A DNA stretch of 64,000 nucleotides from Rhodococcus sp. WMMA185 (GTDB taxonomy: Bacteria; Actinomycetota; Actinomycetes; Mycobacteriales; Mycobacteriaceae). The notes below the pieces were generated by a model, which was not told the origin of the DNA, ran no database searches, and saw nothing but the letters and a program-made list of their open reading frames with translations. The stretch spans positions 2,178,501 to 2,242,500 of the forward strand of contig NZ_CP017014.1 in NCBI RefSeq assembly GCF_001767395.1, read 5' to 3'. A program made the position numbers and the translations under genes. This document shows positions 8,691 through 17,122 of this stretch, in pieces; position 1 is the stretch's first letter, and every line of letters begins with the position of its first letter.

Positions 8691-10958
8691 ATGTTTGCAA
8701 GGAACATCCGCCGCGTGGTCGGCGGAGTGAGTGCGGTCGCGATGGCCGCTGGATTGGCGGTGACGGTCGGTGCCGGCGCCGCGAGTGCGGCGGAGGGCAA
8801 AAAGACCTGGAACGACGGTAACACCAAGTTCACCCGAACGATCAGCAACGTCGATCCCCGCGAGGGCGACACCATCACCGTGAAGACGAAGTTCTACAAA
8901 GAATTCGGTGGTGTGGCGGAATACATCTACGAGGTCAAGGACTGGCACCCGTCGTGCCTGACGGTCCAGTCGGCCAAGGTCAACGGCAAGAGCTACAGCA
9001 TTGCCGGCAAGGGTGATGATTGGGCCAGGGTCGACGGCAACCTCACCAAGTGGCCGATCCAGCCGATCCTCAACCCACGGTCCCAGACCTACGAATTCAA
9101 GTACAAGGTCGGCGCGGACTGCGACCGCAATGTCGGGCTGAAGACGGGCCTGAGCTACGACAGTTCCCTCGGCGGCGGCTCGTACAAGACCAAGGGCCCC
9201 AACATCACAGTCAAGATGAACAACACGTCCACGACGCTCGGGCCGGTGCCTGGCGCTGTGGTCGGCGCGCCGGTTACCCTGAGCGCCAACGTGACCGGTG
9301 GCCACGAGGGCGACAAGGTCGGCTTCTACGACGGAGACACCAAGATCGGCGACGGTCGTTTGAATGACGACGGTGCGGCGACAATCGAGTGGACTCCGGA
9401 GACCGATGGTGCGCACACCCTGTCTGCACAATTCTCGGAAACCTCGAGAGCTAAAGGCTCGCAGTCGGCTACGCAGACCGTAACGGTCGCCGGCCCCGAG
9501 GTCACGGCCACGACGCTGACCGGTCCGACGACCGCGCTGACCGGCAACGAGGTGGTCTTCACCGCCCAGGTCACGCCGAGCCCGGCCGACGGCACCGTCC
9601 AATTCAGGGACGGCGGAATCGATCTCGGCCCCGCCATCTCCGTCAACCCGGACGGAACCGCGACCCTCGCCCACACCTTCGACACCGCTGGCCCCCACGA
9701 GATCGTCGCCGTCTACTCCGGCATCCCCGGTGTCCTCGGATCGACCTCCGCCAACCACACCGTCGCAGTTTCCGAGGGCACAGCCACTACTCTGACCGGT
9801 CCGACCACCGCGCTGACCGGCAACGAACTGGTCTTCACCGCCCAGGTCACACCGAACCCGGCCGACGGCACCGTCCAATTCAAGGACGGCGGAATCGATC
9901 TCGGCCCCGCCATCTCGGTCAACCCGGATGGCGTCGCGACCCTCGCCCACACCTTCGACACCGCTGGCCCCCACGAGATCGTCGCCGTCTACTCCGGCAC
10001 CCCCACCTTCACCGAATCGACCTCGGCCGCTCACACCGTTGAGGTGTCGGTACCAGAGGTCACCACCACCACACTGACCGGTCCGACCACAGCGAAGGCC
10101 GGTGACGAACTGGTCTTCACCGCCCAGGTCACACCGAACCCGGCCGACGGCACCGTCCAATTCAAGGACGGCGGAATCGATCTCGGCCCCGCCATCTCGG
10201 TCGACCCGGATGGCATCGCGACCCTCGCCCACACCTTCGACACCGCTGGCACGCGCGAGATCACGGCCGTCTTCACCGGCACCCCTGCCTTCATCGGATC
10301 GACCTCGGCTAACCACACCGTCGCAATCTCCGAATTCACCACGACGGCGCTGACCGGTCCGACCACTGCGCTGACCGGCGACGAAGTCGCCTTCATCGCC
10401 CAGATCACACCGAACCCGGCCGGCGGCACCGTCCAATTCAAGGACGGCGGAATTGATCTCGGCCCCGCAGTCGCCGTGAATCCGGATGGCACCGCAACCC
10501 TCCCCCACACCTTCGACACCGTCGGCCCGCACCAGATCGCGGCCGTCTACTCCGGTGCCCCCGGCTTTGTCGGATCGACCTCCGTCATCCACACGGTCAC
10601 GGTGTCTGCACCGGACCCGGAGGACGTCGCGACCACGACGGAGCTGACTGCACCTGAGTCCGCAGAGAAGGGCGCTGCGGTCGATCTGATCGCGACGGTT
10701 TCCCCGAGCCCTGCTGGCGGCACCGTCCAGTTCTTCGACGGCGCAACCCCGATCGGAGCCCCGGTAGACGTGGTTGACGGAAGGGCGACACTGTCGCACG
10801 CCTTCGCAGTGGCCGGCGATCGCAACGTCTCCGCGGTCTACGGCGGAACGGAGGGCTTCCGCGGCTCGACCGCCCAGCCCGTCACCGTCACTGTCACCGA
10901 CGACGGCACCGGTCCCGGTCCCGACTCGGGATCGGCCGACAACGTCTTCGGGTCCTGA
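8691..10958 (+). CDS. Secreted protein with novel N-terminal module and six Ig-like repeats, FGS tail
   Basis: A 755-residue exported protein. Residues 1-34 are a Sec signal peptide (twin Arg-rich n-region, hydrophobic core, ASA cleavage site). Residues about 37-176 are a module I do not recognise, shared with the next three genes, with two cysteines (Cys89 in HPSCLTV, Cys144 in GADCDRN) likely to form a disulfide. Six bacterial Ig-like domains of about 90 residues follow, each with TTLTGPTTA, GTVQFKDGG and HTFDTAGPHEI-type motifs; four of them are nearly identical at DNA level. The tail is Gly/Pro/Asp-rich and ends DNVFGS. No LPxTG or transmembrane anchor is present. ATG 8691 follows GGAGGGG by 5 nt. 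Likely surface adhesin or fibre component; function unproven. Confidence 0.85.
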   Translation: MFARNIRRVVGGVSAVAMAAGLAVTVGAGAASAAEGKKTWNDGNTKFTRTISNVDPREGDTITVKTKFYKEFGGVAEYIYEVKDWHPSCLTVQSAKVNGKSYSIAGKGDDWARVDGNLTKWPIQPILNPRSQTYEFKYKVGADCDRNVGLKTGLSYDSSLGGGSYKTKGPNITVKMNNTSTTLGPVPGAVVGAPVTLSANVTGGHEGDKVGFYDGDTKIGDGRLNDDGAATIEWTPETDGAHTLSAQFSETSRAKGSQSATQTVTVAGPEVTATTLTGPTTALTGNEVVFTAQVTPSPADGTVQFRDGGIDLGPAISVNPDGTATLAHTFDTAGPHEIVAVYSGIPGVLGSTSANHTVAVSEGTATTLTGPTTALTGNELVFTAQVTPNPADGTVQFKDGGIDLGPAISVNPDGVATLAHTFDTAGPHEIVAVYSGTPTFTESTSAAHTVEVSVPEVTTTTLTGPTTAKAGDELVFTAQVTPNPADGTVQFKDGGIDLGPAISVDPDGIATLAHTFDTAGTREITAVFTGTPAFIGSTSANHTVAISEFTTTALTGPTTALTGDEVAFIAQITPNPAGGTVQFKDGGIDLGPAVAVNPDGTATLPHTFDTVGPHQIAAVYSGAPGFVGSTSVIHTVTVSAPDPEDVATTTELTAPESAEKGAAVDLIATVSPSPAGGTVQFFDGATPIGAPVDVVDGRATLSHAFAVAGDRNVSAVYGGTEGFRGSTAQPVTVTVTDDGTGPGPDSGSADNVFGS
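9510..10600 (+). repeat. Tandem Ig-domain DNA repeats, about 275 bp each
   Basis: Four consecutive units within the gene share long identical blocks (for example around 9545-9680, 9820-9960, 10105-10245 and 10380-10520). The DNA is conserved well beyond what protein conservation needs, which indicates recent unit duplication or gene conversion. Unit number may vary between strains. Confidence 0.75.
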
Positions 10959-10993
10959 GGTGAATCGGATCCCGACGTGAAGTAGCACCGGAC

Positions 10994-11020
10994 CGGCCGC
11001 CCGCGTTGAACGGGCGGCCG
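10994..11020 (+). terminator. Hairpin terminator after first Ig-like gene
   Basis: CGGCCGCCCG and CGGGCGGCCG form a perfect 10-bp stem around a 7-nt loop, 35 nt after the stop codon. There is no T tract. Confidence 0.7.
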
Positions 11021-11097
11021 ATCTGATGCGTGGTCACCCGGTCAACTTGTACTTCTGCCCACAGAAGTGCGCTATTGTCTACGCCAATCCAAGCAAG

Positions 11098-11114
11098 TTG
11101 GACAGCTGTCCTAA
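11098..11114 (+). promoter_or_regulatory. TGGAC-box palindrome upstream of second Ig-like gene
   Basis: TTGGACAGCTGTCCTAA contains the perfect 12-bp palindrome GGACAGCTGTCC. It lies 22 nt before the ATG and about 20 nt after a likely -10 (GCTATTGTCT, TATTGT at 11073-11078). Related elements precede most island genes. Confidence 0.55.
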
Positions 11115-11136
11115 TTTGTATCCGAGAGGAATCTGC

Positions 11137-12561
11137 ATGCTTGACAGGAACATTCGCCGTGTGGTCGGCGGCGTCGGTGCCGTAGCCGTGGCCGCGGGGT
11201 TCGCGGTAACGGCCGGTGCCGGCACCGCGAGCGCGGCTTCCGACTCGATCACCTGGAACGACGGCAACACCAAGTTCACCCGCACGATCAGCGACGTCGA
11301 CCCCCGCGAGGGCGACACCATCACCGTAGAGACCAAGTTCTACAAGGAATTCGGTGGTATTGCGGAGTACATCTACGAGGTCACCGACTGGCACCCGGCG
11401 TGCCTGACGGTCGAGTCCGCGAAGGTGAACGGGAGCAGCTACAGCATCGACAGCTGGGGTGACAACTGGGCCAAGGTCGAGGGCAACCTCACCAAGTGGC
11501 CGATCCAGCCGATCCTCGACCCACGGTCGCAGAAGTTCGAGTTCACGTACCGGGTCGGCGCGGACTGTGACCGCGATGAAGTGCTCGAGACGGGCTTGAG
11601 CTACGACAGCTCCCTCGGCGGCGGCTCGTACAAGACCAGGGGCCCCAACATCGAGGTCCGGCTGAACCGGACCACGACCACGCTCGACGCACCGTCGAAC
11701 ACGCAGGTCGGGCAGTCGGTGTTGCTGAACGCCACCGTGGATGGTGGCGCCCAGGGCGACAACGTCGAGTTCTACGACGGCAATGCCAAGATCGGGGAGG
11801 CCCCGCTCAACAGTGAGCGTGTGGCGACCTACAACTGGACACCCTCCACGACCGGCAACCACAGCATGTCCGCGAAGTACCTGGCCACCTCGAAGGCGGA
11901 GGGCTCCCAGTCGCGGGCGACGAACGTGAACGTCACGGCGACTGACGTCGGGTCGTCGACCATCCTCGCCCCGGTCACCGGCGCGCAGGTCGGTCAGCCC
12001 AGCACCCTGAGGGCGACGGTCGCGCCCGCCGGTGCCGGCGGCACAGTCGAGTTCAGGGACGGCGGTACGACGCTGGCCAACGTCCCGGTCGAAGCCGGCG
12101 GTGTAGCCACCTACACATGGGTGCCCTCCGCGTCGGGCAACCACAACATCACCGCGTCGTTCTCCGGACGTCCGGGTGTCGCCGGATCGACGACCTCGGC
12201 CAGCGTGACCGTGGCGGAGGCACCGGTCGGCAACATCAACTCGACAACGGTCCTCACCATCGGTGCCAACCCGACAGTCGATGTGGCGCAGACCATCACC
12301 GCTCAGGTGACCCCCGGGAACGCTGGTGGCACCGTCACTTTCAAGGACGGTAACGACGTCATCGGAACCTCGTCGGTCGACGCCAACGGTGTGGGCACCG
12401 TCACCTGGGTGCCCGAGAATGATGGCCAGCGCGAGATCACGGCCGAATACTCCGGCGCGGGCAACGTGAACGCGTCCGTCGGCCGGCAGGACGTGGTCGT
12501 CGCTCCCGTCCCGAGTGGCGGCGGCCCCGCTGGCAGCACGGGAAACATGTTCGGTTCCTGA
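11137..12561 (+). CDS. Secreted protein, N-terminal module plus three Ig-like domains, FGS tail
   Basis: A 474-residue paralogue of the preceding gene. Residues 1-34 are a signal peptide (MLDRNIRRVVGGVGAVAVAA..., cleavage after TASA). Residues about 35-175 are the shared two-cysteine module (HPACLTV and GADCDRD). Three Ig-like domains follow, with GGTVEFRDGG and GGTVTFKDGN motifs, and the tail ends TGNMFGS. The start has GAGAGGA at 11124-11130 with 6-nt spacing. It is flanked by its own promoter and a strong hairpin, so probably monocistronic. Predicted to be exported and possibly mycomembrane- or wall-associated through its C-terminal tail. Confidence 0.85.
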   Translation: MLDRNIRRVVGGVGAVAVAAGFAVTAGAGTASAASDSITWNDGNTKFTRTISDVDPREGDTITVETKFYKEFGGIAEYIYEVTDWHPACLTVESAKVNGSSYSIDSWGDNWAKVEGNLTKWPIQPILDPRSQKFEFTYRVGADCDRDEVLETGLSYDSSLGGGSYKTRGPNIEVRLNRTTTTLDAPSNTQVGQSVLLNATVDGGAQGDNVEFYDGNAKIGEAPLNSERVATYNWTPSTTGNHSMSAKYLATSKAEGSQSRATNVNVTATDVGSSTILAPVTGAQVGQPSTLRATVAPAGAGGTVEFRDGGTTLANVPVEAGGVATYTWVPSASGNHNITASFSGRPGVAGSTTSASVTVAEAPVGNINSTTVLTIGANPTVDVAQTITAQVTPGNAGGTVTFKDGNDVIGTSSVDANGVGTVTWVPENDGQREITAEYSGAGNVNASVGRQDVVVAPVPSGGGPAGSTGNMFGS

Positions 12562-12593
12562 GGTAGCTGACGGTTCTGAGAAACCGATGACAC

Positions 12594-12630
12594 AGTGTGG
12601 CCCGTGCGAAACCATCGCACGGGCCACACT
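12594..12630 (+). terminator. Hairpin terminator, first of three identical copies
   Basis: AGTGTGGCCCGTGCGA pairs with its complement TCGCACGGGCCACACT across a short loop, giving a stem of about 16 bp. The same sequence recurs after the next two genes, so gene and terminator were duplicated together. Confidence 0.85.
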
Positions 12631-12776
12631 GCTATGGCCGCAACACGACTCGCGCGGTCTTACCAGGAACGCGACAGGCATCTTTGCAGGGGGTTTCAGC
12701 CCGACGCGGATAGTTGACGGGCCAAAATTCAACTGATTTGTCCGAAATGCGCTATTGTCTACGCCGATCCAGCAAG

Positions 12777-12793
12777 TTGGACAGCTGTATGAA
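12777..12793 (+). promoter_or_regulatory. TGGAC-box upstream of third Ig-like gene
   Basis: TTGGACAGCTGTATGAA keeps the left half of the palindrome seen at 11098 while the right half has drifted. The surrounding promoter (GCGCTATTGTCTACGCC at 12750-12766) is almost identical to the one before the second gene. Confidence 0.45.
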
Positions 12794-12815
12794 TTCGCAC
12801 TCGAGAGGAATCTGC

Positions 12816-14282
12816 ATGCTTGACAGGAACATTCGCCGCGTGGTCGGCGGCCTCAGTGCCGTTGCGGTGGCCGCGGGGTTCGCGGTGACGGTCGGTGCCG
12901 GCACCGCGACTGCGGCTTCCGGCTCGAAGATCTGGAACGACGGCAACACCAAGTTCACCCGGACGATCAGCAATGTCGATCCCCGCGAGGGCGAGACCAT
13001 CACCGTGGAGACCAAGTTCTACAAGGAATTCGGTGGTGTGGCGGAGTACATCTACGAGGTCAAGGACTGGCACCCGTCGTGCCTGACGGTCGAGTCGGCC
13101 AAGGTCAACGGCAAGAGCTACAGCATTGCCGGCAAGGGTGATGATTGGGCCAGGGTCGACGGCAACCTCACCAAGTGGCCGATCCAGCCGATCCTCAACC
13201 CACGGTCGCAGAAGTTCGAGTTCACGTACCGGGTCGGCGCGGACTGTGACCGCAATGTCGGGCTGCAGACGGGCCTGAGCTACGACAGCTCCCTCGGCGG
13301 TGGCTCGTACAAGACCAAGGGCCCCAGCATCAACGTCCGGATGAACCAGACCACCACCACTCTGGACGCGCCGACGAGTGCCCAGGTCGGACAGTCGGTG
13401 TTGCTGAACGCAACCGTGACCGGTGGCGCCCAGGGCAACGATGTCGAGTTCTACGACGGCGGTGCCAAGATCGCGACCGTCCCGCTCAACAGCGACGGCG
13501 TGGCGACCTTCAACTGGACGCCCTCCACCACCGGCAACCACAGCTTGTCCGCGCAGTTCCTCGCCACCTCGAAGGCCGAGGGCTCGCATTCGCAGGCGAC
13601 GAACGTGAGCGTCACGCAGACCGACACCGAGTCGTCGACCATCCTCGCACCGGTCACCGGCGCACAGGTCGGTCAGCCCACCACCCTGAGGGCAACGGTC
13701 ACGCCCGGCGGTGCCGGCGGCACGGTCGAGTTCAAGGACGGCGGCGCGACGTTGGCCAACGTCCCGGTCGACGACAATGGCGTCGCCACCTACACGTGGG
13801 TGCCCTCCATCGCGGGCGACCACAACATCACCGCGTCGTTCTCCGGGCGCGCGGGCGTGCTGGGATCGACCACCTCCGCCAACGTGAACGTGGCGGCGGC
13901 ACCGGTCGACAACGTCGACTCGACAACGGTCCTCACCATCGACGATGACCCGACAGTCGGTGTGGCGCAGACCATCATCGCCCGAGTGACCCCCGGGGAC
14001 GCCGGCGGCACCGTCACCTTCAAGGAAGGCGACATCGTCATCGGAACCTCGTCGGTCGATGCCAACGGTGTGGCCACCGCCACGTGGACACCCTCTCGTG
14101 ACGGCCAGCGCAGCATCACTGCCGAGTACTCCGGTGCGGGCAACGTGAACGCGTCCGTCGACCAGCAGTCCGTGATCGTCGGAGGCGTCCCCGGTGGCGG
14201 CGACGGCGATGGCGACGGCGGCGGCGACGGTGACGGCGGAAACGACGGCGGAGGCAGCTCGGGAAACACCTTCGGTTCCTGA
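12816..14282 (+). CDS. Secreted protein, N-terminal module plus three Ig-like domains, FGS tail
   Basis: A 488-residue paralogue. The signal peptide is followed by the two-cysteine module; the DNA of this module (about 13000-13210) is nearly identical to that of the first gene (about 8860-9070), which is closer than the adjacent second gene and suggests gene conversion. Three Ig-like domains follow. The C-terminal linker is a Gly/Asp run (GDGDGDGGGDGDGGNDGGG) ending SSGNTFGS, longer than in the siblings. A CGAGAGGAATCTGC leader identical to that of the other copies precedes ATG 12816. Confidence 0.85.
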   Translation: MLDRNIRRVVGGLSAVAVAAGFAVTVGAGTATAASGSKIWNDGNTKFTRTISNVDPREGETITVETKFYKEFGGVAEYIYEVKDWHPSCLTVESAKVNGKSYSIAGKGDDWARVDGNLTKWPIQPILNPRSQKFEFTYRVGADCDRNVGLQTGLSYDSSLGGGSYKTKGPSINVRMNQTTTTLDAPTSAQVGQSVLLNATVTGGAQGNDVEFYDGGAKIATVPLNSDGVATFNWTPSTTGNHSLSAQFLATSKAEGSHSQATNVSVTQTDTESSTILAPVTGAQVGQPTTLRATVTPGGAGGTVEFKDGGATLANVPVDDNGVATYTWVPSIAGDHNITASFSGRAGVLGSTTSANVNVAAAPVDNVDSTTVLTIDDDPTVGVAQTIIARVTPGDAGGTVTFKEGDIVIGTSSVDANGVATATWTPSRDGQRSITAEYSGAGNVNASVDQQSVIVGGVPGGGDGDGDGGGDGDGGNDGGGSSGNTFGS

Positions 14283-14314
14283 GATAGCTGACGGTTCTTA
14301 GAAACCGCTGACAC

Positions 14315-14351
14315 AGTGTGGCCCGTGCGAAACCATCGCACGGGCCACACT
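14315..14351 (+). terminator. Hairpin terminator, second identical copy
   Basis: Same stem and loop as at 12594-12630, 33 nt after the stop codon. Confidence 0.85.
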
Positions 14352-14497
14352 GCTATGGCCGCAACACGACCGACGCGGTCTTACCAGTAATGCGACAAGC
14401 ATCCGCGTGTCGCATTACTGGCCGACGCGAAAGTCGCATGGCCAATTTTCACCTCTCTATACCACAAGTGCGCTAATCTCTAAGCGAAACAAGCCAA

Positions 14498-14514
14498 TTG
14501 GACGCTTGTCTAAC
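14498..14514 (+). promoter_or_regulatory. TGGAC-box upstream of fourth Ig-like gene
   Basis: TTGGACGCTTGTCTAAC has GAC/GTC and TT/AA half-sites. Its TGGACGCTTG core is identical to that of the box at 17085. A likely -10 (TAATCT, 14474-14479) lies upstream. Confidence 0.5.
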
Positions 14515-14536
14515 TTCGCACTCGAGAGGAATCTGT

Positions 14537-15961
14537 GTGTTTGACAAGAACATTCGCCGTGTGATCGGCGGCATCAGTGCGGTGGCGGTGACTGCGGGAC
14601 TCGCGGTGACGGTCGGTGCCGGAACCGCGAGCGCGGCTTCCGAAACGATCACCTGGACCAATTCCAACACCAAGTTCACCCGAACGATCAGCGATGTAAA
14701 CCCCAGCGAAGGCGACATCATCACCTCGAAGACGAAGCTCGAGCGGAGCGCTGCGCTCGAGTACATCTATCGGGTCTGGGACTACCACCCGCCATGCCTG
14801 ACTGTCGAGTCGGCGAAGGTGGACGGAAAGTCTCAGAAACTCGAAAGCTGGGGTGATGATTGGGCAAAGGTCGAGGGTAGCTGGGTTGTGCAGCCGCTCA
14901 TCGGTACGAAGTCTCGCACGTTCGAATTCTCGTACCGGGTCGGCGCGGACTGTGACCGCAATACGCTCCTCACGACGGGGGTCAAGTACGAGGGCTCGCT
15001 GATCCACCGCGATCAGATATTCAAGGACAAGGGCCCGCACATCAACGTCCGAATGAACTCCACCAGTACCGATCTCGCCGCGCCGACCGATATGCAGCTT
15101 GGAGAGTCGACGCTGCTGGCAGCGACCGTGACCGGCGGTGCCCAGGGCGACAGCGTGGAATTCTACGACGGCAACGCCAAGATCGGGGCCGCTCAGCTGG
15201 GCAGTGATCTCGTGGCGACAATCAACTGGACGGCCTCCACCACCGGCAACCACAGCTTGTCCGCGAGATTCTTGGCAACCTCGAAGGCTGAGGGCTCACA
15301 ATCGCCCGTGAAGAACGTCAGCGTCTCGCAGACCGATATCGTGTCGACGACCGGCCTTGCTCCCGTAGTCGGTGCGCAGGTAGGCCAATCCACCGTCCTG
15401 CGAGCAACGGTCTCGCCGACCGGCCCCGGCGGCACGGTCGAGTTCAAGGACGGCGGCACGACGCTGGGCAACGTACCCGTCGATGACAACGGTGCTGCCA
15501 CGTACACGTGGGTGCCTTCCACCTCAGGCGACCACTCCGTCACCGCAACGTTCTCCGGACGCGCGGGTGTCACCGGGTCGACCACCTCCGCCATCGTCAA
15601 TGTGGCTGAGGCGCCTGCCGGCAACGTCGACTCGACAACGGCCCTCACCATTGACGGCGCCCCCACAGTCGGTGTCGAGCAGACCATCACGGCGCAGGTA
15701 AACCCCAGTGATGCCGGTGGCACCGTCACTTTCAAGGTGGGTGACTCCGTTCTCGGCGACAGGCCAGTCGGCCCGAACGGTATCGCAACCATCCAGTGGA
15801 CTCCCGAGCGCAATGGGGAGCACAGCATCACCGCCGAGTACTCCGGCGCAGGCAACGTGAACGCGTCCACGGACCAGGAAATCGTGAATGTCGGAGGCGC
15901 CGACCCTGGTGACGGCGGAAATGGCAGCAGCGGCAGCATTGGGAACATCTTCGGTTCCTGA
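14537..15961 (+). CDS. Secreted protein, divergent N-terminal module plus three Ig-like domains, FGS tail
   Basis: A 474-residue paralogue starting at GTG 14537, placed by the GAGAGGA site and by alignment with the MLDRN/MFARN starts of its siblings. The N-terminal module is clearly related but diverged (YHPPCLTV and GADCDRN cysteines kept, linker between them changed, GSWVVQPLIG in place of the NLTKWPIQPIL segment). Three Ig-like domains and the tail SGSIGNIFGS follow. As the most divergent of the four module-bearing proteins it is the best guide to which module residues matter. Confidence 0.84.
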   Translation: MFDKNIRRVIGGISAVAVTAGLAVTVGAGTASAASETITWTNSNTKFTRTISDVNPSEGDIITSKTKLERSAALEYIYRVWDYHPPCLTVESAKVDGKSQKLESWGDDWAKVEGSWVVQPLIGTKSRTFEFSYRVGADCDRNTLLTTGVKYEGSLIHRDQIFKDKGPHINVRMNSTSTDLAAPTDMQLGESTLLAATVTGGAQGDSVEFYDGNAKIGAAQLGSDLVATINWTASTTGNHSLSARFLATSKAEGSQSPVKNVSVSQTDIVSTTGLAPVVGAQVGQSTVLRATVSPTGPGGTVEFKDGGTTLGNVPVDDNGAATYTWVPSTSGDHSVTATFSGRAGVTGSTTSAIVNVAEAPAGNVDSTTALTIDGAPTVGVEQTITAQVNPSDAGGTVTFKVGDSVLGDRPVGPNGIATIQWTPERNGEHSITAEYSGAGNVNASTDQEIVNVGGADPGDGGNGSSGSIGNIFGS

Positions 15962-16010
15962 AATAGCTGACGGTTCTAAATAGCTGACGGTTCTAAGGAA
16001 CCACTGACAC

Positions 16011-16047
16011 AGTGTGGCCCGTGCGAAACCATCGCACGGGCCACACT
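16011..16047 (+). terminator. Hairpin terminator, third identical copy
   Basis: Same stem as at 12594 and 14315. It is preceded by a short direct duplication of AAATAGCTGACGGTTCTAA (15961-15996), a local slippage product in the 3' region. Confidence 0.85.
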
Positions 16048-16090
16048 GCAACGTCCGCGATCGCAGACACCTTGCAAGCTCCAAGAAGAA

Positions 16091-16107
16091 CTGGACACTC
16101 GTGCCAG
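16091..16107 (+). promoter_or_regulatory. TGGAC-box overlapping the -35 of a leaderless promoter
   Basis: CTGGACACTCGTGCCAG is an inverted repeat with CTGG/CCAG arms. CTGGAC is positioned as a -35, 18 nt before the TACGCT -10 at 16115-16120. Confidence 0.55.
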
Positions 16108-16114
16108 TTCTGAC

Positions 16115-16120
16115 TACGCT
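16115..16120 (+). promoter_or_regulatory. -10 element of a probable leaderless transcript
   Basis: TACGCT ends 8 nt before ATG 16129 and there is no ribosome-binding sequence between them. Transcription would start at or next to the start codon. The same arrangement occurs at 17109-17114. Confidence 0.5.
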
Positions 16121-16128
16121 GCACCGCC

Positions 16129-17004
16129 ATGATGTCTAGAGTCGGCTCACCGATCAGCCGCGAGCGACTTACCGCTGCCATGGGTGCCGCTGTTCTTGCC
16201 ATGTCCCTGGCAGTGTTCGGCGCACAGGCCGCCCACGCCGACTCCAACGACCTGCTCATAACCGCGGAAGACGCGCCTCCCGGCGACACGTCATCTGTTC
16301 CCGCCTTCGAGGGCGACCTCGCCCCCGGCCAGGAGATCACGCAGACCTGGAAGCTCGAGAACCAGTCCGACCAGGGAGGCTTTGCCAACGTATATCTGGG
16401 CGACTGGAACAAGACTTCGCCGGACGTAAAGGCATATGTACGGGCCCAGATCGGAGACGATTTCGGCGACAACGTAGACCTCGTCGACAATGCAACCGCG
16501 CCGGGGACCGAGTTGGCGTCTGCCTTCCTAGGAGCCGGCCAAAGCGTCAAGATGGTCCTCGTGGTCGGCATGCCCATCGACGCCGACATGTTGTTGCCAG
16601 ACCAGTCCGTCGACCCGGACTTCCGTATCGACTTGGTGCCCGACACCGATGCCACCCCGACGACCACCACACTCGGCGGCCCGACTCACGCGACTACCGA
16701 TCAGTCCGTGAGCCTCTCGGCCGAAGTGACGAGTGCGGAGAGCGACGCCGTCGGCGGCACAGTCCAATTCAAGGACAACGGCGCCGATATCGGCGATCCG
16801 GTCCAACTGGTGGAGGGTCGTGCGACGCTACCTCACACCTTCACCACCGAGGGCGAGCACGAGATCACTGCGGTATACAGCGGTGCGGCCGGCTTCGAAC
16901 GCTCCACCGGCCAGGACCGTACGGTCACCGTCACCGCCCCGAGTATCTTCGGTACAGGTTCCTTCGGATCTCTCGGAAGCCTGGGCAATATCTTCGGTTC
17001 GTAG
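16129..17004 (+). CDS. Secreted protein, N-terminal beta-sandwich-like domain plus one Ig-like domain, FGS tail
   Basis: A 291-residue exported protein of a second subfamily. Signal peptide residues 1-37 end in AAHA. Residues about 38-180 read LAPGQEITQTWKLENQSDQGG and NVYLGDW..., reminiscent of the PGD...VxNxG pattern of TasA/camelysin-like sandwiches, although that resemblance is only suggestive. One Ig-like domain follows (TTTTLGGPTHA, GGTVQFKDNG, HTFTTEGEHEITAVYSG). The tail is rich in FGS/LGS repeats (FGTGSFGSLGSLG) and ends NIFGS. Probably leaderless. Confidence 0.82.
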   Translation: MMSRVGSPISRERLTAAMGAAVLAMSLAVFGAQAAHADSNDLLITAEDAPPGDTSSVPAFEGDLAPGQEITQTWKLENQSDQGGFANVYLGDWNKTSPDVKAYVRAQIGDDFGDNVDLVDNATAPGTELASAFLGAGQSVKMVLVVGMPIDADMLLPDQSVDPDFRIDLVPDTDATPTTTTLGGPTHATTDQSVSLSAEVTSAESDAVGGTVQFKDNGADIGDPVQLVEGRATLPHTFTTEGEHEITAVYSGAAGFERSTGQDRTVTVTAPSIFGTGSFGSLGSLGNIFGS

Positions 17005-17084
17005 CGCCGCCGGACCCGGGTTTGTCTGACAGACAAATCAATTCAGGGCCGAATGCCCTCGAATGAGCCCAAATTCCTCAAAAA

Positions 17085-17101
17085 CTGGACGCTTGGTCCA
17101 G
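17085..17101 (+). promoter_or_regulatory. Perfect TGGAC-box palindrome
   Basis: CTGGACGCTTGGTCCAG has perfect 6-bp arms (CTGGAC/GTCCAG) around 5 nt. It is the best-formed copy of the island-wide element and overlaps the -35 position 18 nt before TATGCT (17109-17114). Confidence 0.65.
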
Positions 17102-17108
17102 TTCTGGA

Positions 17109-17114
17109 TATGCT
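17109..17114 (+). promoter_or_regulatory. -10 element of a probable leaderless transcript
   Basis: TATGCT ends 8 nt before ATG 17123, exactly the spacing seen for the gene at 16129, and no ribosome-binding sequence is present. Confidence 0.55.
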
Positions 17115-17122
17115 GCGTCGTC

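Noticed and set aside
8616..10988. Very long open frame (790 codons) on the minus strand opposite the first Ig-like gene
   Set aside because: It mirrors the repeats of the plus-strand gene, is full of Arg/Asp/Gly runs typical of antisense frames in GC-rich DNA, and has no family-like sequence. Similar antisense frames at 10894-12732 and 12759-13823 were rejected for the same reason.
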